A stretch of DNA of 64,000 bases from Auriscalpium vulgare (lineage: Eukaryota > Basidiomycota > Agaricomycetes > Russulales > Auriscalpiaceae), in the NCBI GenBank assembly GCA_019915015.1, contig JAHBBC010000005.1:806001-870000 (forward strand), written 5' to 3'. The translations under genes were made by a program, and so were the position numbers. Within the stretch, counting starts at the first letter, position 1; the number at the start of each line of letters is the position of its first letter. The notes below the pieces were generated by a model. That model saw nothing but the letters and a program-made list of their open reading frames with translations. It searched no databases and was not told the DNA's origin. This document shows, piece after piece, positions 35,420 through 44,822 of the stretch.

Positions 35420-35672
35420 CGCTGCCAGCGACGAGCGTGTCGAGCCGTCGCGCGGCGCGCCAGTCCTGCTGCGTCACGTGCGGCCACCAGCTGAGCGTCA
35501 GGTCAACAAGTTGCTAACATGATGGTAACGTGTTTCGATCTGTCTGAAGTTGCCTGAATAGCCTGGAGCAGGCGACGTTTTTACGCTCAACTCGATCTGA
35601 ACGCAGTGCTCGCCATCGCCATCTTGTTCTGCAATAACCATACTCAAGTCGTACACGTTGTCCTCACCCGTC

Positions 35673-36503
35673 ATGGCCACCCAAGTTCGAGGGTCACAGC
35701 CCTCTCCAGACCTCAGCAGCCACTCCACACTGCTCCTAAGCTCAATCGAAGCACATGAGCCATCTAGCGTCCCTTCTCCAGGCCGTTTTTCTGCACCATC
35801 TGCCCTCAACGATGCCGCCACCCAGCTGACTGACAATTCAGGCAGCACCGCGCCGCAGTGGAACGTGCGCACGATCGTAAGGCTGTTGGCCGCTGGAGTT
35901 GTCGTCGCCTTGCTCATCGGTATCCAAATCGGGTGCTTCGCCGCGCGCATTCGCCATCTCAGATAGAAAAGGACAAAATCGAAGACCGCTGAGATCTGTG
36001 AGTGTCCTCCTTGCCACGAGAATGTGCGGCCACTCACGCGTTTATGTGCGACAGTGCCCCTGGCATCCGCGCAGGCGTCTTCACCAGCAGAGACGCCGCC
36101 CGGATCCCCTGCTCTCCAGCTCCTTCGCTCGCCATCACAGACTCGGGCCACATCTTCCCTGACCTCATATATCAGCTTAGGCTCAATCGAGCCGTTAGAT
36201 CATGGACATGCCACCCTTGCCATCGACACAGCTCTACCTCCCGGTGCCGCGCCAGAGTTGTCCACCAGCCCGCAGTCGGGCGCCGCCTTCCTACCACACA
36301 TCCCATACCGACGCGCCTCCATATACTGCGGTCCCTCCAGACGTTCCGTCCTTGCCGTAGCTGCGACTAGTCAACGGCGCCGGGGGCGATCCGAGTCCTT
36401 GTTTGATTCCCAGAACGTATATTCCTTGGCGCCGCACCACGCAGCAACGTTGCCATATATTATTGTGGTACAAGGCCTAGTACAACTTGCTGATCCAGTC
36501 TAG
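35673..36503 (+). CDS. Possible small single-pass membrane protein (doubtful model)
   Basis: Not recognised. From the ATG at 35673, a Ser/Pro-rich region (VRGSQPSPDLSSHSTLLLSS) leads to one strong membrane helix (VRLLAAGVVVALLIGIQIGC). The frame stops at 35966 unless a weak intron (donor GTATCC near 35920) is spliced. A second possible intron would then join a basic stretch (DRKGQNRRPLRS) to a Ser/Pro-rich frame (SSPAETPPGSPALQL) open to 36503. The layout of helix, basic residues and disordered tail is sensible for a membrane protein. Splice sites are weak and no homology is known to me. A single-exon protein ending at 35966 is the alternative. It lies divergently from TIM54. Confidence 0.33.
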
Positions 36504-36559
36504 GCAAATGCAGACGCGTATGCGCATCGATCGTAAAACGAACAGATGAACAGCGCGCG

Positions 36560-37631
36560 TCATCTGCCCAGCGTCCATCCGGACACGTCCTGTCCGATGC
36601 GTATGTGCACTTCATCAGCCGCGAAGATGCCGGCCTTTGTGATCAGCTTCTGGGAGAATTCCGCATTCAGCGTGGAGATCAAGTCAGAAGGAAAGGCGGG
36701 GATGGTGGGAAACTCGAGGCTAGAGGCGGTGATGGCAGCGGGAGGTGACTCAGTCGTGAGGTCGACTTTCGGATCTGACAAGGTCTCTGAAGACAGGCTA
36801 GACGGCGTGTCGAGAAGAGCCCAGGCGAAGGAAGCATGGAACCTCGGTTTTTCGTAATACTCCTTTTGACGGAACTTGTGAAGGCTTGGAGAAAGGCCGT
36901 CAACGAGCGCGCAAAGCTGCAGGGAAATGTGAGCGTATATTCTACCAAACAGGACTGGATGAAACAAACTTCACTGTGGCCTGCGCCAACTTCCATGCAA
37001 AGAAAAGTCCGCGTACGCTCATCATTCGTGAGCTCTGAGAAATTGACCAATGATGTGATGAACCTAATAGTAACACGATGCGGTGAGCATCTGATCAGAC
37101 GAACAGGTACGAGTTGTCTTACGGGCTGTGCTTTCTTGCGAGAGTCTTCACGGCGTGCTTCATCTCCTCCCGCTGATGCACGCGGAGAAAGAACGGCCTT
37201 GTCAACGATATATGGAGTTCTCGCAGATCAGCTGCGTCACCGCGCTTCGAGGAGTCCTCACCAGACCTGCTCGTGGGCACGCCCAATGGCTGCAGACTGG
37301 GTACGAGTTCCTTGGCCCTGACATACACATCGCGGATCAAGCGTCGAAGAAGGTACTGTGCGTGGTCGTGGAGGACTACAGGGACGTAGACATGTGCAGC
37401 CCATTGACCCTCGACGTGTGGGGAGCTGCGAATACGGCCCTGATGTTTGGATGGATTGTCAACTGGGACCGGGACGGTGAGGTGTGAGGAGAGCGCAGGC
37501 AGCTTGCGCTTCTTGACGGGGGGCGGTGTCGCCGGTTTCACGTCGCCGTTGTCGTTGTCGTTGTCGTTGTCGTCGTCGTCGTCGTTGTCGTCGTCGGAGT
37601 CTGGGTACTGGACGAGCGTAGGCCGCTTCAT
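36560..37631 (-). CDS. USB1: U6 snRNA phosphodiesterase Usb1 (Mpn1)
   Basis: 2H-family 3'-5' exoribonuclease that trims the oligo(U) tail of U6 snRNA in the nucleus. The ATG at 37631 opens MKRPTLVQYPDSDDD. Next come a low-complexity Asp/Asn run, a basic patch (PPVKKRKLPA) and HVYVPVVLHDHAQYLLRRLI. The two catalytic His-x-Ser motifs are present: LHISLTRPFFLR and RFHASFAWAL. Between them is the conserved FSELTNDERTRTFLCMEVGA segment, assembled over an intron. It ends SGWTLGR at 36560. Length and motif order match fungal Usb1. The Asp/Asn run is encoded by a GTC/GTT-type microsatellite (about 37541-37596). Head-to-head with the aldo/keto reductase (135 bp). Confidence 0.92.
37541..37596. repeat. 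Coding microsatellite (CGTTGT / CGTCGT)
   Basis: Short tandem CGTTGT and CGTCGT units that, on the minus strand, encode the Asp/Asn run near the N-terminus of Usb1. Likely length-variable between strains. Confidence 0.7.
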
Positions 37632-37766
37632 GACGGTGGGACGCAAGGGGCGGGCCGGCGAACCGCGGGTACAACCACTGACGCAATATTGGGCGCATGG
37701 GAATTGCGTAGGTTTCGACCATGCGTTCACGACCCTTCCTCCCACAGACCATCACCACAGGCCACC

Positions 37767-39134
37767 ATGCCTTGGGACACCATCAAGCTCAACGACGGTG
37801 AGCGCCATTCGCCCGCAACCGCACCCGCGCAGCTTACCCATGTGCTGCAGGACACTCCATCCCGAGCATTGCGTTTGGAACCTGGACGCTGGGCAACGGT
37901 CAGGGTCCCATTGACCAGGTCGAGCAGGCTTTGTCGCTTGGTTTCGACCATGTTGGTGCGTACTCACAGTAACCATGATCGTCCGATGCGTCTCATTGCG
38001 GGATGAAGACACGGCGCAGTCGTACCGCAACGAGGAAGAGGCAGGAAAAGCTCTCCGTGATAGTGGGCTCGCCCGCAAGGATGTGTTCATCACGACCAAG
38101 TACTCCGGCTTGGGTGGCCTCGACATCGAGACGTCCATTCAAAACAGCCTCAAGAACGTCAGTAGTTTGTTTGCACCCGACGCGTTCTCGCCTGGCGCTG
38201 ACTTTGCCGTTCTACAGCTCGGAGTTGAATATGTTGACCTTTATCTGATTCACCACCCCCGCCTCGCTACGCCCGACATCCCGACCGCGTGGGCGAAGAT
38301 GGAGAAAATCAAGGCCGACGGTCTGGCCAAGTATGTTTGCTTTCTTTCCGTGGGTGTGATGTGCTCAAGTCAACATCACAGGAGCATCGGTGTGAGCAAC
38401 TTTGGTGTTGCTGACCTTGAGATTCTCCTCGCCTCCGCCAAAGTGAAGCCTGCAGCCAACCAGGTGCGTGTTGTGGCTTTTACGAGTTTTTATCTTGATC
38501 CATTATTGACGGGATACCGCATGCAGATCCTCCTGCACCCGTATGTCTATGCCAAGCAGGCTCCGATCATTGCCGTTGGCGCTGTCCATGGGATTGTCAC
38601 CGAAGCATACAGCGCTCTCATGTAGGCGCACAAATCAACTTGTTGGACCACTGAAATTAAATATGTGGATAGTCCGGTCACCCATCAGCCAGGTGGCCCA
38701 GTCGACAAGCCCGTGAACGCCATTGCTAAACGCCTCAATGCGACCGCGGATCAGGTTCTTCTCGCATGGGTCAAGGCCAAGGGCGCCGTCGTCGTCACGT
38801 TTGTCTTCAGACGCTGTTTGTTGAGCGCTGACGCTGAGTTGTGTCGCACAGGACGAGCTCCAAGGAGTCCCGCTTGAAAGGTTACCTCGATGCTGCCGAC
38901 CTTGGTATGGGCACTTGAAAGACTACCAGCTGTTCGCGCACTGACATGGGTGTGGTAGACCTGACCACGACAGACATCGCGGCCATTGACGCTGCAGGCG
39001 CTATCGGACCGAAAGCTCAGTTGGTGCGACGTGTAGCGGTGGGCGTCCTTGCCGCGTTGGCACTGTTCAAAGGATATGCGTACTTTGGAGTGGGAGCGGG
39101 GCTGCTGAGTCGGTCTGGATGCGGGCGTGCTTAG
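37767..39134 (+). CDS. Aldo/keto reductase with C-terminal hydrophobic anchor
   Basis: NADPH-dependent carbonyl reductase of the AKR superfamily; substrate unknown. The start MPWDTIKLNDG, then GHSIPSIAFGTWTLGNGQG after a first intron, is typical. The catalytic tetrad is visible: Asp and Tyr in DTAQSYRNEEEAGKAL, Lys in VFITTKYS and His in DLYLIHHP. SIGVSNFGVADLE and TADQVLLAWVKAKGAVVVT follow as expected. After the usual final helix (LTTTDIAAIDAAGA) the protein does not stop. It continues GPKAQLVRR and a roughly 20-residue hydrophobic segment (VAVGVLAALALFKGYAYFGV). This resembles a tail anchor and is unusual for this family. The last splice (about 38914 to 38960) keeps the frame, so the tail is probably real. 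Seven or so introns. Confidence 0.9.
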
Positions 39135-39460
39135 TAGTAGTGTGCGAGGCGTGCGCTGTGTACGGTATGCGTGAGTCGAGAGGGTATAATGAAAAGTGAT
39201 GTCGTTGGTTGCCACGCGAGACCCGGGTTGGTTGCCCGCCGCTTAGCTGCCTGGTCTGCCTCTACCTGTCGGCCGCGTCGCTCTCTCTGCGTCTCCAGCA
39301 GCTTTCCTCCCGTCCTTTCCTCTTTTCTCTGCCGTGCGTCGTCTGTTGTCGCGCACTCGTCAGCCTGGCAGCCTTCTCACGCAACCGTGCCAACACATCG
39401 GGCTGTTGAGGTCGCTGGCCGCCTTTTGATCGCCCGACACTCTTTACCTCCTCTTCATAC
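39135..39460. other. Intergenic / 5' leader of the next gene
   Basis: About 326 bp between tandem genes, pyrimidine-rich (CTCTCTCTGCGTC, CCTTTCCTCTTTTCTC) toward the right end, as usual near fungal transcription starts. No ORF supported. Confidence 0.45.
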
Positions 39461-42040
39461 ATGTGAGTCCTGTGAGCTTTTACTTCTCCACTCAGCGCAC
39501 TGAACTTGCCCTGCAGGGCAACGTCCCACCACGATCCGCAAGGAAACCTCAAGGACCGCATCGCCGCCCTCCAGCAACGCAATGTGACACCCGACCCTTC
39601 CTCCGCGCCCTCCTCTTTCAAATCCGACAATGCACCCGTCAGCCCTCCCCGAGGCAGCTTGCGCGACAAAATCGCCAAGTTCGAGCGCAAGGGCGGCGTG
39701 CCTATCCCCCGCGGGAGCTTCGGTATGGGCGCGCCGCCTCCAGAGGTGCCCACCTCCATCAAGAGCAGGGAGCTCTACGGGAACCGCGTCGCCGCGCTGG
39801 GCAAGGGCCGTCCTGGCACGGTCTCTCCGCAGGGGCGCGCCGTCACGAGTCCGACCTCCACAGAAGAGGCTATCAAGAGACACGTCTCGAGCCCGAGCCT
39901 GTCCTTGTTCGAGGGCGCAGAGCTGGTGCCTTCAGATTCTCTTCAGCCACTGTCTCCCCATATTACAGGTTCTTCTGTGCCTCCCTCGCCGTCGCCATCG
40001 CCTTCTCCGTCGACGCCCTCGCGGCGCGGGTCGGCCATCCTTCCAAGCAGGCGTTTGAGCGTCATTGGCATTGCCGAGCACTACGAGAGTCTTCCAACGA
40101 CGCCCACTCGCACCGCGCGGCCCCTTCCCTCGCCGGTGCGGTCACCAGAAATTGTCGTTGTGGAGAATGGTGATGTTGGTGATGCGGTAGCAGCAGTGGA
40201 TGTTGTTTCCCATGTGACGTCTGAAGCGGTCTCGCCATCGCGAGTGAACCCCGTCTCTGAAGCATCGGTGGCTACCCCAACACCCCCAACCAGTGCATCA
40301 TCAGAAAAACTGGTCAAGACAGCGTCCGTTGCCGAACCGACCGTCACCGAGCCTGCGGAGCTTTTGGATTCCCCCACTCCTGATATATACGGTGCTCTCG
40401 CACCGAGCCCACTCAATACTACCGTCCTGCCTCCACAGTCTGCAAGCCCATCACCCGTAGCATCTTCCCCCGCCACCCTGTCGCCCTCCCTCTCCACGCC
40501 CGCTAGCGCCGTACCCGAAGCACCAAAAGGCACGCTGGCCCTCGACACTGACATGCAAATCCTGACAGGCACCAGGACAATCATCTCGCCTACGGAAAGT
40601 CGACCTACACCCATCTCCCGGATGATGTCCCCGGCCCTTAGCGTTGCCGCCCCCTTGTCCCACTTTGAGGAGCCGTCGCTGTCTCCAGCAGCGCAAACTG
40701 CGCGCAAGACTTTCACGGCTGTAGTGCATAGCAAACACAGCGACAGCCAGCCTGCCGAGTCGCGGTCAAGCACCGCATCACGGTCCAGCACCATCAAATC
40801 ACGCCCGGGTTCGTCGTCTACCAAGACAAGCATTGACCTCGCACACTCGCACACGGTCCTGCGCTCGAAGCGGCAGTTCAAGCACTTGAGCAATACCGTC
40901 GTTGATCCTCCGGCGAGCCCTGGCGCGACTGACTTGGCTGCGCTTCTCAGGGAGGCTACTTGGATGGAAGAGAGGCTGGCTGACGGAAACACGACATTTG
41001 AGCCGCCGTCCGTGTCGGATTCGGAGGCGGACCAGGAGCCAGATTCCGTACGAAGTCCCGTCATTCAGAAGTCCTCGAGCCGGTCTTTTCCTGTTCTACA
41101 AACGCCTCAACGTGCCACTGCCGCCGATGCAGCTCGGCTCTCCATAGTGCCTCCCTCCTTCTCGTCGACGCCCACGCTCCAGCTCACGGCGCCCGCCACG
41201 CAGCTCACATCTACCTCGACGCCGACGCTACAGGTGCACGCGCCGGCCTCCTCGGCCGAGGACGACATCCCCCCGACGCCCCCGCCGAAGTCTGCGCGCA
41301 CCCGCAGGTACTTCTCCTTGCGCTCCCTGCGCGCGCCGAGCGCTTACCCGCGACACAGCGTCTCGTCGGAAATGTCGTCGGACGATTCCGCGCCCGTCGC
41401 GACGCCGCCCTCGCCGTCGTCGACGTTTGATTTGGGCTCGTCGGGGCTGCGGAGCAGCGAAACAGGTAGCGTGCGCAGCGGGTGGTCGAGCAGGAGTGGG
41501 AGTGGGAAGAGCGAAAGCTTAAAGCTGTCGCCGCGTCGCGGGGTTGCGCGTGCAGCGTCGTTCGCGGAGAGGTTGCTTAACCGCTCATCTAAGACGAGGT
41601 CAATAGCTGAGGGTGAGTCTCACTTTCAGTCTTGGCGGACAGATGTTGACTCTTCTGTAGACGACATTATTCCGGAAATGCCCCCGACCTTGCCTTCGCC
41701 CATCCCGGAGACGCCCCACTCTGTCTTGTCCCTTTCAACATCCTCCTCCTCCATCGGCTCTCCGGACAATACCATTTCCTTCGACAGAGACATCTTCGAC
41801 GCCTTCCCCTCTGTACCCCAGCAAGTGCCATCGCGGCCGCCTACGTATGTCCTTCCGATGCCGACTACGCCGCCGAAGGCCCAACACAGCGTATCCAGAT
41901 CGACCACAGCCCCCATGCTCCCGTCCATCGAGGTCAAGTCCTCCGCGCTCGACACGTCCGAACTAGACCTCAGCTGGCTCAGGCAGGGCAGCGACGACGC
42001 CGATGCGTGGCTGAGGTTGCAGTCGGGCAAGGATCTTTAA
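39461..42040 (+). CDS. Long Ser/Pro-rich protein of unknown function; start codon split by an intron
   Basis: No named domain recognised. Exon 1 supplies only AT (39461-39462) of the start codon. The intron 39463-39516 (GTGAGT...TGCAG) is removed and exon 2 supplies G, giving M-A-T-S-H-H-D-P-Q-G-N-L-K-D-R-I. No other ATG in this frame lies near the conserved-looking beginning. The rest is one exon of over 830 codons, rich in Ser, Pro and Thr, with SP/TP and RxxS sites. Two short similar blocks near the N-terminus (GNLKDRIAALQQR and GSLRDKIAKFERK) look like a repeated motif, followed by SRELYGNRVAALGKG. The C-terminus is acidic with LDLSWLRQGSDDADAWLRLQ. Probably a disordered scaffold or cell-polarity protein; function not inferred. 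Confidence 0.72.
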
Positions 42041-42305
42041 TCTTCTCTTCAGCTCTCTCTACATATAGGAAAGAAGTCAGGACACACGCGCTTGGGTCGA
42101 GTCGATGGCCTAATCATTTTCATATGCATGGCTCTCATTTTGATCATTCTTCACGTTCGCTTCGTTCTTTATTGCTCGCTGCTTTGCGTCCTCGGTTTCC
42201 TATATAATCTGCATACTGTCTCCGTCCTCTATTACACTACTAGCATTTGACACCGCATTATCGTCACTGGCGGAACCATCACACGCAAAAACTCTTTCGG
42301 GTGTT
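42041..42305. other. 3' region of the Ser/Pro-rich gene
   Basis: 265 bp between the upstream stop and the tandem duplication; AT-richer than its surroundings. No gene seen. Confidence 0.4.
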
Positions 42306-42692
42306 CCGAAACGGGACTGTACAATTGCTAGGTGAGACGGAGAAGGAGCGCATTCCATTTGAAACGCAATGACCTGAATAAACATAAGATAAATCACACA
42401 TGAGATACAGAACCACTGTCCCGTTGACCCTTGCTCTAACTACGCTTTCGCAGACGCGCCTCTCTTCCCAATGGGCCGCTCGCTCGACAGGCGCGCGGTC
42501 CGAAACGGGACTGTACAATTGCTAGGTGAGACGGAGAAGGAGCGCATTCCATTTGAAACGCAATGACCTGAATAAACATAAGATAAATCACACATGAGAT
42601 ACAGAACCACTGTCCCGTTGACCCTTGCTCTAACTACGCTTTCGCAGACGCGCCTCTCTTCCAATGGGCCGCTCGCTCGACAGGCGCGCGGT
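42306..42692. repeat. Tandem direct duplication, unit about 194 bp
   Basis: Copy 1 at 42306-42499 and copy 2 at 42500-42692, both beginning CCGAAACGGGACTGTAC and ending GACAGGCGCGCGGT. The only difference I find is one base in a C run (CCC at 42467-42469, CC at 42661-42662). Copy 2 contains the last codons and the stop of the CENP-C gene; copy 1 repeats that gene end plus downstream sequence. Near-identity suggests a recent duplication or an assembly artefact. Confidence 0.92.
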
Positions 42693-44608
42693 CCCCGGCG
42701 CCTGACCGACGCTGCTCGAACGCGGCTGGGGCGCAGCTTCCGCCGGGAGTACCTCCGGGGGCCCTTCCTCCTCTGCCGAGACCCGGCGGGCCTGCGCGAA
42801 GAACAGCTTCGCGTCGCGCTTCCCAATGTTCTCGATGTAGTACGTGTTGCCGCGCGGGACCAGGATCATCCCACCCGTGCAAAGGATGTACGACGAATTG
42901 TGCACCTTGAATGTGACCGCGCCTTCAATCACATAAAACACCTGCGTACACCTGAACTCAGCAAGGGTGACGCAGGAGAAAAGGGGCACGCACGTAGGTG
43001 TTGTCTTTGGTCATCTTGCTGGGTTTGTGTCCGCCTGGCGGTATCAGGAGCTGGCCGGACGCAACGTACTCGCCGTCGCCGAACACCTTGGTGAAGAAGA
43101 AAGAGTTGTTGGCTGCTGGACGATGCTTCACATGCCTCGCAGGAAAGACCAGCCCTATATACGCGCCCGCGTGAGCTGCTGCCATCAGCATGGAGTCGAG
43201 GGAACAACGTACGCCGTGCGACCTCCTGTCCACTGTACCAGTCGACAACCGTCCCGTTCGTGTCGGTCTCGTCGTCCCAACCCTCCTCTGGATTGTAGAC
43301 CATGGCTTCCTCCACCGTCTTGCTCTTGCTCCGCGGGGGCATGCTACGTTTGCGCTTCCCGGACTTCGAGAGCGGCTGGGGCGCGTCCTTCGGTATACGC
43401 ACGATTTCTTTGATTGTCGGGACGAACGAAACACCGCCCTCGCGTCGGCCGTACACGACCTTCTCGCGTCTCCACCATTCAAGAGGGGCATAGCGCACAC
43501 GCGCCCCTCGTCGCAGTCCCCGTGCGTCCTGCGGGGAATCTAAGAGAAGTATGGGCAACTGCCAAGATACAAAACGAGGTGGCAAAATGGCTTACCAGGT
43601 ATTTGGAGGACTGCTTGCTTTGATTTCCCTCGCGGTTTCTTCTTCTCTTCCGCAGCTGTCTTCTTCCGTTTCGGCGGCGGCGCTACCTCCTCCTCCGGCT
43701 GTTCGTCTTCCGGGTATTGTTGCATTTCCACATCTTCCATCCCTCGCGCTATCTCATCTTCGACTTCGTCATCTTCTTGATAGTCTTCCGTTGCCCTGCC
43801 CTTGCCCTTCCGATTCGATTGGTTCGATCGTGCGCGCATTGACTCCTCTACCTCATCCTCCGGCGCGTCGTCCTCTCCTTCCTCGTCCTCGTCCCGCCCC
43901 AATTGCGTGAAGCTGGCCCTTCGGGATAAATTCCGTCCTGCTGAGGATTGGCTGTATCGTATTGGCTCCTCCTCGAACCCCTCATCCCCGCCATCATCGA
44001 AAGGGAGCTCATAGCCATCATCCTCGTCCTGAGCCACCATCGACTGGGACAGGTGAGACGGTCCGGCGGAGGCAACACCAAACACCGACGACCGCCGGGA
44101 GCGGTCTGCGACTGAGTAGCGCGGTCGTGGAGAGGGAACTTGGTCATAGTCGACGTCCGAACTGCGTGGAAGCGGGCGAGACGATGAGCCCGCACGACCG
44201 ACACTGGATGGCTTGGCGGGCTGCCGCGCATTATGGAAATACATTGAGGCACTGGTCTGTCCACCTGTCTCTGCGTCGTCAGCTCCTGTCCAGTCTGTCC
44301 CGAGGCAACCACGCACCGACGGGACTCTGATCCAGCTCCATGGACATTTCGCCATTCTCGTCATCTTCATACACCGTCGCCACGCTCTTCTTCCTCTTCT
44401 GATTTCGCGCGCCCTTCTTTGCGTGGGGAGGGGTTCGTGTGTCTGCCTGGCTGAGGATCTGCTGGAACGGTTCGAACTCGTCCGAGTTGTGGTCGACATA
44501 TTCCACGGGGACTCCTGTGCGTCTGCCGCGCTCGAAGTCACCGCGAAAAGGAGCTTTGGCTCTGACACGGCCAGCTGCGCCTTCACTCTTGCGGCCCGAG
44601 GTGGTCAT
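42630..44608 (-). CDS. Centromere protein C homologue (CENP-C/Mif2/Cnp3)
   Basis: Inner-kinetochore protein that links CENP-A nucleosomes to the outer kinetochore. Read on the minus strand, MTTSGRKSEGAAGRVRAKAP opens the N-terminus, followed by VPVEYVDHNSDEFEPFQQIL. A long acidic, disordered middle comes next. The CENP-C signature RGARVRYAPLEWWRREKVVY is clear. The C-terminal cupin dimerisation domain follows (FVIEGAVTF-like FYVIEGAVTFKVHNSSYILC, GGMILVPRGNTYYIENIGKR, DAKLFFAQARRV). The basic end overlaps the tandem duplication. As written it stops at 42630 with REARLRKRS. If the CC at 42661 were CCC as in copy 1, the end would be GKRGASAKA, stopping at about 42642. Several short introns. The start at 44608 follows a C-rich repeat (on this strand). 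Confidence 0.9.
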
Positions 44609-44612
44609 CGAC

Positions 44613-44645
44613 GGTGGTGGGCGCGGTGGTGGGCGCGGTGGTGGG
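44613..44645 (+). repeat. G-rich 12-bp minisatellite upstream of CENP-C
   Basis: GGTGGTGGGCGC twice, plus GGTGGTGGG, ending 4 bp from the CENP-C start codon. The plus strand is the template strand for CENP-C and has enough G runs for a two- or three-tetrad quadruplex. In the mRNA it is a C-rich leader. Confidence 0.75.
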
Positions 44646-44714
44646 CGGAGGCAAGAATCGCGGTACGGACCAGGACTCGTGGGAACAATCAACGTCGCGT
44701 CGCGTGTGCCACAA

Positions 44715-44720
44715 ACGCGT
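44715..44720 (-). promoter_or_regulatory. ACGCGT (MCB-like) upstream of CENP-C
   Basis: A palindromic ACGCGT about 107 bp upstream of the CENP-C start, in the 214-bp gap to ILV2's stop. It fits cell-cycle control, but the hexamer is common in this window. Confidence 0.3.
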
Positions 44721-44822
44721 AACGGTATTCCTTGTATATGTACAAGTACATCCAACTATATAATACTTCACAGCCCAGGACAACAGATGTGCAGGCAAGT
44801 AGTAAAGAATGACCAGCGTCGC

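Noticed and set aside
35498..36151. A 217-codon minus-strand frame upstream of TIM54
   Set aside because: It overlaps the TIM54 promoter, shows no recognisable domain and is the reverse of the Ser/Pro-rich plus-strand frame. Neither is strong, but the plus frame has a proper membrane helix.
40081..41064. A 327-codon open frame on the minus strand
   Set aside because: Antisense to the Ser/Pro-rich gene; GC-rich low-complexity DNA often opens the reverse frame.
42279..42518. A short separate gene in the first copy of the tandem repeat
   Set aside because: Its sequence is the duplicated end of CENP-C and downstream DNA; no independent start or domain.
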